This document shows, piece after piece, positions 56,487 to 64,000 of a stretch of 64,000 nucleotides of DNA. Below the pieces are notes generated by a model. It worked only from the letters and a program-made list of their open reading frames with translations, ran no database searches and had not been told where the DNA came from. Every line of letters starts with the position of its first letter. The stretch's first letter is position 1. The DNA comes from Venturia oleaginea (taxonomy: Eukaryota; Ascomycota; Dothideomycetes; Venturiales; Venturiaceae), in NCBI GenBank assembly GCA_013176395.1, contig JABMLP010000003.1:1240001-1304000 (forward strand). Reading direction: 5' to 3'. The position numbers were made by a program, and so were the translations under genes.

Positions 56487-56594
56487 ATGAATGCTCCGAG
56501 TCCTGTTGAGATTCTTCATTGTCGCCTTGAACAACCACGGCCCGTTGGACACCAGGAGACTCGATCGCCACCAGCAAAAGAAGAGCCTGGATAA
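56487..56594 (+). CDS. Upstream ORF (35 codons) in the leader of the Na+/H+ antiporter gene
   Basis: ATG at 56487 in a near-optimal context (CACCGCCATGA) opens a frame MNAPSPVEILHCRLEQPRP...KEEPG that stops at 56592-56594, 31 nt before the antiporter start. No similarity is recognised; its importance would be as a translational control element. It requires that the transcript begins upstream of 56487, which is not shown here. Confidence 0.4.
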   Translation: MNAPSPVEILHCRLEQPRPVGHQETRSPPAKEEPG

Positions 56595-56625
56595 TACGTC
56601 AAGGGATAATAAAATACGCCTCAAC

Positions 56626-58182
56626 ATGTGGAAGCAACTGGAGCCATCGGCTCCTCACCTTACCTACCTCATCCTCTCCGCTTTCCTGATAGCCTACGCG
56701 CTCTTTTCGAGTTTTATTCGCAATCAACTTCACCTTTCTGAGCCGCCGCTTGCTACGCTTGTGGGCATTGCCTTTGGACCCAAGGGTGTCGGCGTGCTGG
56801 ATCCGGAGGGATGGGGGTTGGGAGATGATATTGTCATGGAATTTGTATGTTTGATGTCTTCCCTACTTTCGAGGGAACATTTGGGATTGAGGACATGACG
56901 ACGGGAAACTTTGCTGATGTGAAAACAATAGACAAGATTGATATTGGGCATTCAATGCTTCGTCGTGGGACTTGAACTGCCCAAGAAGTATATGCTCAAA
57001 ACATACCCCTCGTTGCTCATCCTGCTCGGACCTGTCATGGCCTCCAGCTGGGTCATCTGCGCCCTGATCACCCATTTTATGTTCCACGTTGGCTGGCCGA
57101 CCTCCTTCGTCATCGCCGCCTGTCTCACTCCAACAGATCCCGTATTGGCCGCTTCCGTGCTCTCAAACTCCCAATTCTCGACTCGTGTACCAGCACGCAT
57201 CCGACATCTGCTCTCCGCAGAGAGTGGTTGCAACGACGGCATCTCCTTCCCATTCCTCTACCTCGGACTCAGTATATTGACTCGAGCAACCTTGGGCGCA
57301 ACCTTCAAGAAATGGGTCCTCATCACAATCCTTTGGCAATGTATACTCGGTACCACCCTAGGTTCAATAACTGGCTACTCATTCAACCACCTCCTCCGCT
57401 ACTGCGATTCCAAAAATTACGTTGGACGCGCTTCCTACCTCGTATTCTACTTACTTCTTGCTCTCTTCTCGGTAGGAGTCGCGAGTACACTGGGTGTAGA
57501 CGATTTCCTCTTCAACTTCTCTGCCGGCGCCACATTCTCCTCCGACGGCTGGTTCTCCAGGAAAACCTCAAACTCGAATCTCGCAAGCGTAGTCGATCTC
57601 CTCTTGAACAGCACAATGTTCGTGTACTTTGGTAGTATCATCCCCTGGTCCCAATTCACTCTTTCCTGGCACGATGCACCGGCAACAATAACGCCATGGC
57701 GACTTTTCGCGGCCTTGGTCCTGATTCTCCTTTTCCGTCGGATACCAGCTGTCCTCTTGCTGAAGAAAGCAATACCAGCTATGAAGACATATCGTGAAGC
57801 GTTGTTCTGCGGACACTTTGGTCCCATAGGTGTCGGCGCTCTTTTCCTATCGCTCGAATCCCGTGCTCAACTCGAGACGGACAAATCAGAGATCCTACCC
57901 CACCCACCACCGTACACGCCTGAGCCACCGGGAAACAAGATCCCACAATTGATAGGACGCAACCAGAGAGCTGTAGAGATGATTTGGCCCATCATCTGCT
58001 TCTTCGTACTAGGCAGTGTCATGGTTCATGGACTATCTACTTTGATTGTATCGGTGGGTATTCATGTACGACGACCGCACGGGGAACGGGCCCCACTCAT
58101 CGGAGGCGAAACGGAAGGAATTGGAGGGATGGTGTTTAGTAGTGATGAGGTCGCGAGTGGAGACGATGGAGGGAGTGATTGA
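56626..58182 (+). CDS. Na+/H+ antiporter, CPA1 family (Sod2/Nha1-like)
   Basis: Two exons, 56626-56844 and 56932-58182, 489 aa. Membrane protein with about 12 helices. It contains CPA signatures: ACLTPTDPVLAASVLSN (with the essential TDP) and AESGCNDGISFPFLYL (with the ND pair that binds the cation). N-terminus APHLTYLILSAFLIAYALFS, GIAFGPKGVGVLDPEGWG. The cytosolic tail is short (ends SSDEVASGDDGGSD) compared with S. cerevisiae Nha1, closer to S. pombe Sod2 type length. It would export Na+ or Li+ (perhaps K+) against protons for salt tolerance and pH homeostasis at the plasma membrane. A 35-codon uORF lies just upstream. Confidence 0.9.
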
Positions 58183-58438
58183 GGGAAACATGGTTGTCGT
58201 TCAAGAAGGCAGGCGGTTCGGAAAGGAAGAAGAGAATGTGTTTGATGCCATGCTTCTTCATCACGTCCAGAGAGTGGATGAAGGAAGCGACTATAGGCTA
58301 AATGGTATATCATACTGTCGGTAGACCAAGTAACAATCGAGGCATCGATAGGGATATTAGCAATACGAATGCCGCGAATGGGTAGGGTTTAGTATAGCAT
58401 ACCCGTACAACATCATCATTGTGCAACCTACCGCCACC
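58183..58438. other. Antiporter 3' flank
   Basis: No gene seen. The ORF at 58046-58324 plus is a shadow that overlaps the antiporter end. Confidence 0.4.
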
Positions 58439-58555
58439 ATGTCTGCTTTCAGATTAAATTCTTTCGAGTCACAAACTATATCGCAAGGCTCCCAGCCATC
58501 TTTGAAAGAAAGGGATCGCCAGGAATTTTACGACTTTAATCGAGATGCGAGCTAA
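58439..58555 (+). CDS. Candidate small ORF (38 aa) with an optimal start context
   Basis: CCGCCACCATG is a near-perfect eukaryotic start context. The frame reads MSAFRLNSFESQTISQGSQP, then SLKERDRQEFYDFNRDAS and TAA (58553-58555). The composition is polar and natural for a small soluble protein. There is no family match and no evidence of transcription; it could also be chance. Confidence 0.3.
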   Translation: MSAFRLNSFESQTISQGSQPSLKERDRQEFYDFNRDAS

Positions 58556-59022
58556 TCCTTGATGTATATAGGGACCACGCACTCGAACAATAACTTGCCT
58601 GTGGTGCCAAAAATCTTTGGTGGTATCCAGCTTGAGATACCAATTCTGTACATATGTACACGATTTCCCGCAATTATTCGGGGACGCCCGTTTTAATCGA
58701 GAGGATGCAGAGTAGTACTACATCTGCGTCCGCTACCTTTTTCTGTATTGTCAGATGTGATTTTGCTTTGCATGCCCTTGATCAACACGTGTGTCTACAT
58801 ATATTTTATCTTACAAATGTGTTCAATGCTCACACGGTGAAGTATTGAAGTATCCACGAAACGGAAGCGCATCACAGATGCTCGATCGCGAGCGGTATCG
58901 TAAGGCAAGGCGATCGTATTAGAGACTCGAATCCGTCCTGATAGCGAAGACGCCCGGCCTAAAGAGCAGAGAGTCGTGCCGTTGCGAATACATCCAAACA
59001 GTCCTTTGCTCGCTAGGACGGT
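58556..59022. other. Intergenic, no gene seen
   Basis: AT-rich tract between the small ORF and the 3' end of the TPR protein gene. Nothing recognised. Confidence 0.4.
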
Positions 59023-60502
59023 TCAAGCCAAAAGCTTCTCCCCCTTTTGTATGCCTTGCCCGGCGGTCAATTTCCCCACTCTTTCCAATCCTTCCTGGGC
59101 GTTTTTGACACCGTCTTCGAATCCTATGCCTCTTGCTAGGCTTTCCGCTTCTGTGTAATATTTCGTTGCTATCGGCAAGTCTCCTGCCATCTCCGCGAAT
59201 TCACCCAGGTTATGGGTCGCGACTGCACATCCGATATCACACTCCTCCGTCCGATCTGGTGGTTTTATTGATTGTGAAAGATGTAAAGCGTTTTTTGCCC
59301 AAAGTGTAGCTTGAGCTCGGTAGTCTGCTGGTGATGGCATTGTCTCGGGTGTTTGTACTGAGACTGGGGTATTCGAGGGCTTCGGTTTGAGGAGAGATTT
59401 CGTGTCCGTTCTTGAGCGCTCGGGTGCCGGGTTTGTGAAGGAATGTGGTGGGCGTTGTTGGGCTATTGACGTTACGAGATTGTTCATTAGGATCACGCTG
59501 TGGCATGACTTCGGTGGACAGAGGGAGAGTGCATTGAGGAAGAGAGGAGCAGAGAGATGGTGTTTATCTTTGCTGTCGTAGAAGTGGCCGAGTGCTTGTA
59601 TAGGTTAGTACATTGGGAGCTACTACCCGAGGCTTGAACATACCTTCGAACGATGCTCCCATCTCTTCATCCGTTTTCCAGTCGCCTTCTCCTTCCTTCA
59701 CACCCTCTATCTCCCGCCGTCTCTTTTCCTTCAACATTGTTTCTACTGCCGTGACCAAAGCTGCTTCTGCTGCCTCTTGATCATCCACATACGGAAGACT
59801 GTATAACTCGCCCAACTTCACACCCATGGCCGCAGCTTGTCCCAGAACTCTTGTCCTCTTCCCATCTGTCATATGAATTCCTCCCAGCTTCTCCACCCAA
59901 GCATAACAATCCCTCCTCACAATCTCCAGAACTTCAATTGCCTTGGTGTAATTATGATATCTCTCAAATAGCGAGGCCAATTGAATCTTGATCCCCAGGA
60001 CTTCTTTCGAGAAAGGATCCATGCCAATTTCCTCGACCTTTCTTAATGCTTCTTTGTAGAATTTCAAGGCTTTCTGGGGATCTGGGTTGTGGAGATCCCA
60101 GTATAAGGCTTTGCGCATTGGTTTTGCGACTTCATCAGGGTATTTGTGGAAAGCGCCGATGAAGTAGGAGTGGTATACGCGGTTGACGTATATCAGTAGT
60201 AGAATGCCTCCAGCGACGCTGTCTCAATTGTCAGGGGCCAGCATCTTGGTACTGTGTTGGTGTATCTACCTGGAGACAGCGAGAGCTGATTGCCATGGAT
60301 TGTCTCGAAATGCTTCTGTTAATAACTCGAAGTAAGTCTTCTTTTTTCGACCGGCATATCCAGTATTATGTCGTACACAAGTCCGAGGTCTGAGAGATGT
60401 AGGTTTCGATCGTATTATTTGTTGTAATTCCTGACGACATTTCGGCCGCACAAGACATTGGAAGCTTCGACGAGCAGTTCGAGGTACTGTCTTGCCGAAC
60501 AT
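59023..60502 (-). CDS. Mitochondrial inner-membrane TPR protein, Mgr3-like
   Basis: Three exons, 60502-60270, 60218-59644 and 59594-59023, 459 aa; the last intron has a perfect TACTAAC branch. An Arg-rich mitochondrial presequence (MFGKTVPRTARRSFQCLVRP...) is followed by a single membrane segment split by intron 1 (SALAVSSVAGGILLLIYVNR). The rest is helical TPR-like sequence: YWDLHNPDPQKALKFYKEAL, ASLFERYHNYTKAIEVLEIV, ALGHFYDSKDKHHLSAPLFL and a C-terminal repeat with VATHNLGEFAEMAGDLPIAT. The layout matches yeast Mgr3, an adaptor delivering substrates to the i-AAA protease Yme1. The TPR/mitochondrial call is strong; the Mgr3 role is by similarity. Divergent from the PDI gene. Confidence 0.8.
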
Positions 60503-60754
60503 GGTAGAAATTGGCGGGGGAGAAAAACAATTGTAAGGTCCGGGATGGCTCTGATGGCATGGAGATGGAACACGAGTCATGCAATACTGATCAGCTGACA
60601 TGCGGTATCGATTGGCGTATGTTGCATCAGCCTCGTGTCGTTTTGGGATGAGGCCAGTTTTCAGTAATGCTTGCTGAGGATTATATAGCTGGGTAATAGC
60701 CCTCACCCCACAAACTGACCTCCGCATACCCCTCTCCAAATAACAACTCCTACA
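60503..60754. promoter_or_regulatory. Compact divergent promoter of TPR protein and PDI genes
   Basis: Only about 250 bp separate the two start codons. A TATATAG is present near 60682. No ER-stress element was identified with certainty. Confidence 0.5.
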
Positions 60755-62402
60755 ATGGTGTCTTCCACAGCCTTGGCCGTTTCCGCCGCTTCCCTTCTCT
60801 TCTCACTCCCGGTCAATGCGGGTCTCTACACTAAGAACTCGGCCGTCTTGCAGCTCACGGCAAAGAATTACGACAGTCTCATTACGAAGTCGAATTATAC
60901 TTCTGTAAGCATTGCAGAATGAGACAGGAAGTCCCCTTGCTAACAAAATACAGATAGTCGAGTAAGTTCTCGAGTCCACCTAGAATCCCATCCCAATCCC
61001 TCTCTTACCCAATCCGAACAGATTCTACGCTCCCTGGTGTGGCCATTGCCAGAACCTCAAGCCCGCCTACGAGAAGGCCGCAAAGAATCTCGCCGGTCTT
61101 GCGAAGGTCGCGGCGGTAGATTGCGACGATGAAGACAATAAACCCTTCTGTGGACGTATGGGCGTCAAGGGCTTTCCAACGCTCAAGATCGTTCGACCAA
61201 GCAACAAGGCAAGCAAACCCGTAGTGGAGGACTACCAAGGTGCTAGAGCTGCAAAGGCAATTGTCGATGCAGTTGTGAATAAGATCCCAAATCACGTACA
61301 GAAAGTAGACGACAAAGGACTGGACTCGTGGTTAAGCACAGGAAACGATACCGCGAAGGCCATTCTGTTCACCGACAAAGGCACCACCAGCGCGCTTCTT
61401 CGTGCATTGGCCATAGACTTTCTAGGCAGTGTGTCTTTCGCACAGATTCGCAACAAGGAGAAGAATGCGGTCAATACCTTCGGCATCACCAAGTTCCCTA
61501 CCCTGGTTATCTTACCTGGTGGCGACAAGGAGGGTGTCGTCTATGATGGGGAGATGAAAAAGGAGGCTATGGTTGCCTTTGTCAAAGAAGCATCGAGTGC
61601 AAGCCCCAACCCTGATCCAGCTCCCGCGCAGCAAAAGAAGAAGGCCGCCAAAGCAAAGGACGCCCCAAAAAGCAAGAAGGAGCCAAAGAAGGACTCCAAG
61701 GATGGTGAGTGCCCCATGGGTCATGACAAAAAGGACAAGAAAGACTCTGCAACTATGAAGATGAAAAGCTCATCACTCAAACTAGAAGATATCAACGAAT
61801 CTGCCGAGAAGGTCGACTTGCCTCCAAATGTCAACGTTGAGGATGGAAAGCTCCTTACATTGGAGAAGGCAGAGGCTCTTCAAAAGGAATGTTTCGCACC
61901 GAAAAGCCACATTTGCATTCTCGCAATCCTTCCAACAAAGGAAAACAAGGACGATCTCTTGCCAAAGGAAGCAACACAGGCTCTTGCCTCCCTTAGCGAA
62001 GTGCAGAAGAAGCATGCCCGACGAAAGTCCATCTTCCCGTTCTACACCATCCCAGCTGAAAACGAGCTCGGCCAGAAGGTACGCGAAACTCTCAAGCTTA
62101 AACCAGCAAACGAGATCGACGTCATCGCGGTCAACTCCAAACGATCATGGTATCGTCGATTCCCTGGTCCTAGCTTCAAGCACTATGATGTGGAGGCTTG
62201 GGTCGATGCTATCCGCATGAACGATGGACCAAGAGAGAAACTTCCTGACTCGTTGATTGTTGAAGTTGAGACACCAGAGGCTGAGCCAGTCAAGGCTGCC
62301 GAGCCACCAAAAGAGGAGCAGCAGCCATTGGTCGTGGAAGATTTAGGAGAAGTCGCTGATGATGAGCCACCGAAGCCAGAGGCGCCGCACGATGAGCTAT
62401 GA
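60755..62402 (+). CDS. ER protein disulfide isomerase (Mpd1/TigA-type) with HDEL signal
   Basis: Three exons, 60755-60904, 60954-60961 (8 nt) and 61022-62402, 512 aa. N-terminal signal peptide (MVSSTALAVSAASLLFSLPV, cleavage likely after NAG). The thioredoxin domain reads NYTSIVEFYAPWCGHCQNLK with the active-site CGHC at about residues 59-62, KVAAVDCDDE and VKGFPTLKI with the cis-Pro. A second, redox-inactive thioredoxin-like domain has FGITKFPTLVILPGG without the CxxC. A charged linker (KKKAAKAKDAPKSKKEPKKD) follows, and the protein ends HDEL for ER retention. It forms and isomerises disulfides in secretory proteins. The 8-nt exon supplies I-V and two bases of E; without it the frame does not reach the active site. 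Confidence 0.92.
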
Positions 62403-63014
62403 GTGTGAGGTATGCAAGAAGAACTTGAATTGTAACAACATATTTGGCATGGGATTTTGAAGGCGTGTCGGAACGGAAAATGTTTGAGACAGCAAGAGTT
62501 CTCAAATCCATATACCAACAATACTCTACAGGCATTCTACATTCATTCGTTCTGATCCGCTAACGTCAGTGCACTGTTCGAGTTCGGCCTACCACATCCG
62601 GAACTTCCAACAACCCGAAGTTAGCAGGGGTCGAGAAAGACAACTTTCATCATCTAATGTTGTTGGGTACTAACAATGCAAACGACAGATAATGATACGT
62701 TCTCTTCTCCACAACGTGTTCTAACAATTCATTTCAGATCTACTCGCTCTTCCACCTATTCTCTTTATGAAATGAAGTGGAAGAGTCTCTCTTATCCACA
62801 CTTCATTATGTAGTCCCCCAGCGAGTCCAACATTAGACCACACCTACGCTCACGGACTTCTAAAATCCAGACATAGAAAAATATCTACCCTCCACTTGAC
62901 CAAACCATTTAAGCAACGGCCTTCCCTGAAAAAGCTATTGCTCAGGTATCAAAGCTCATCCGCAAAACATCACTCGAACATTGCACACCACGGCACTCGA
63001 ACACGTCTCTCAAA
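62403..63014. other. Intergenic, no gene seen
   Basis: PDI 3' flank and leader of the next ORF. No repeat or coding signal beyond the start of 62896-63282, which is a shadow frame. Confidence 0.4.
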
Positions 63015-63845
63015 ATGTGTATCACCCACCTCGCCCACTTCCCTCTCTGCAACCACGCAACATCCTACCCCGACCAAGGAAATTTCCAACAAGGAGGTCA
63101 AGAACCCTGCCGCATCGTCGTCTTCACGGGTAACTGCTTCTCGCGTGGGACGGAAACGGCAACGGAAACTTTCCCCAATGCGCTTTGTCCCTCTTGCTCT
63201 ATGGATTATAGGGTCAATTCACGCGGAATGGTGGTGGGGAAGAGTGAGGAGTGGAGAGGGCGGGAGGAGTTATCTAGGATGAAGGGGGGACGGGGGGAGG
63301 GTTTTTTGAAGAGGGAAAGGGAGGGGCTGAGAGGGAGGGGGTGGATGGGTGAGGTTGGTTTGGAGATATTGTATGATGCTCGTGATGAGGGGATGAATGT
63401 GGATTTTTGTGTTGAAGTGGGGTATCGCGGGGATACGGGTGGGAAGAGAAGAACGGTGAAGGGAGGGGTTGGGGGGTGGGAGGTTATTGAACGGCGTGAG
63501 GCTGAGGGGGCTGGGGAGTTTAGGAGGGCTTTGGGGGAGGATGTTATGGAGACTGGTCGTGGTGGTGGTCGTGGTGGGGATTTTAGGATGGGGAGCCCGA
63601 TGGTGAGAAAGGAGGAGGAGAAGGCACCGACTCTACGGAACAAGGGAGAGGAGGTGGGGATTGAGCGACATGTCTATCGCGAGGGAGGAAGAAAGAGGAG
63701 ACAATGGGGCCAGCAGAGAGTGAAGTGGTTTGATGGGGTTAATGGCGAGGTTTCTGACGTTAGGGAGTATGGACATCACGATCAGCCCAGGTTGATGGGC
63801 TTGAATAAGGATGATAGATGGGCGCGTGTGAAGGGCGACTTCTAG
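63015..63845 (+). CDS. Hypothetical protein with N-terminal Cys/His cluster
   Basis: ORF of 276 aa from the ATG at 63015. The N-terminus MCITHLAHFPLCNHATSYPD, EPCRIVVF and NALCPSCSMDYR carries Cys and His at spacings that could bind zinc; many fungal orphans start with a similar MCI...C.H module. The remainder is very rich in G, R, E and K (the DNA is purine-rich), with few hydrophobic stretches, and is probably disordered. No family assignment is possible. The frame is open but the antisense frame (63206-63643) is also open through the same low-complexity DNA. Confidence 0.45.
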   Translation: MCITHLAHFPLCNHATSYPDQGNFQQGGQEPCRIVVFTGNCFSRGTETATETFPNALCPSCSMDYRVNSRGMVVGKSEEWRGREELSRMKGGRGEGFLKREREGLRGRGWMGEVGLEILYDARDEGMNVDFCVEVGYRGDTGGKRRTVKGGVGGWEVIERREAEGAGEFRRALGEDVMETGRGGGRGGDFRMGSPMVRKEEEKAPTLRNKGEEVGIERHVYREGGRKRRQWGQQRVKWFDGVNGEVSDVREYGHHDQPRLMGLNKDDRWARVKGDF

Positions 63846-64000
63846 AGCGTTCGGATGAGGTTAGTCGGGCTGACAGCGACCCAGATTGTGAGGTTGGCGG
63901 CGAGGCGAGGTGGTCAAGTCAGTACCCCTTTTATTGAGGATTTGTTGATGGATGCCTCAGTACAATGCCGACCAACAGTAACACTTGTGATTATAGAGAT
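63846..64000. other. Right window edge, nothing recognised
   Basis: Short non-coding end of the window. Confidence 0.4.

Noticed and set aside
60366..60739. Upstream in-frame extension of the TPR protein before the ATG at 60502
   Set aside because: The extension starts at a TTG and lacks an upstream ATG; the ATG at 60502 gives a proper mitochondrial presequence.
63206..63643. Minus-strand Pro/Ser-rich ORF at the right end
   Set aside because: Low-complexity complement of the purine-rich plus strand.

Overview
The window is nuclear DNA of a filamentous ascomycete (Pezizomycotina; a leotiomycete-like fungus would fit, but the sequence alone does not fix the class). The reasons are: many short introns (mostly 45-60 nt) with GTRNGT-type donors and CTAAC-like branch sites; fungal gene families (Mpo1, Orm, IEC3, vezatin-type myosin-binding protein, Dal5-family transporters, GPI-anchored Pro-rich protein, HET-domain relics); a Tad/I-type LINE with RNase H; and gene-poor tracts with decayed repeats. 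All exon boundaries were worked out by hand from splice motifs, phase and family conservation. They are models, not transcript-supported, and may be off by a base in places.

Layout. 1-3.9 kb: the 3' end of a CaM-kinase and an RSC4-type tandem bromodomain gene. 4.2-11.3 kb: an accessory block made of one nearly complete but broken minus-strand LINE (ORF1 gag-like with CCHC knuckles, ORF2 with APE endonuclease, RT and RNase H), flanked on both sides by similar short repeats. 11.4-12.1 kb: a cysteine-rich secreted protein gene interrupted by an in-frame TGA. 12.2-14.4 kb: gene-poor, with a MITE-like inverted-repeat element. 14.4-16.7 kb: vezatin-like membrane protein. 17.3-20 kb: twin 25-bp minisatellites, a LINE 3' relic and several hairpins. 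20-33 kb: alkaline ceramidase, a GPI-anchored protein, a Dal5-type transporter, a small disordered protein, a GFA/CENP-V enzyme, ketopantoate reductase and the exosome cofactor Lrp1/C1D. 33-35.3 kb: gene relics and a second MITE. 35.3-44.5 kb: dipeptidyl aminopeptidase, RPB7, MPO1 and ATP1. 45-49 kb: decayed ankyrin-like and HET-like sequence. 49.4-62.4 kb: sulfate permease, IEC3, ORM1, a Na+/H+ antiporter, a mitochondrial TPR protein and an ER protein disulfide isomerase. The right end holds an unrecognised Cys/His-containing ORF.

The genes are housekeeping and independently regulated, as usual for a fungus. Several form head-to-head pairs that share an intergenic promoter: ketopantoate reductase/LRP1, RPB7/MPO1, IEC3/ORM1 and TPR protein/PDI. 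Sphingolipid metabolism is represented three times (ceramidase, Mpo1, Orm), but the genes are not adjacent.

The most notable points are very small exons (8 nt in PDI, 14 and 18 nt in ATP1, 24 nt in MPO1), a C1D protein that carries a YwbE/DUF2196-like module, a LINE with ORFs overlapping as ATGA, several small inverted-repeat element families present in two or three copies in this window, a pair of adjacent 25-bp repeat arrays of different sequence, and hairpin repeats on both sides of ATP1. I found no CRISPR array, rRNA or convincing tRNA, and no biosynthetic cluster.
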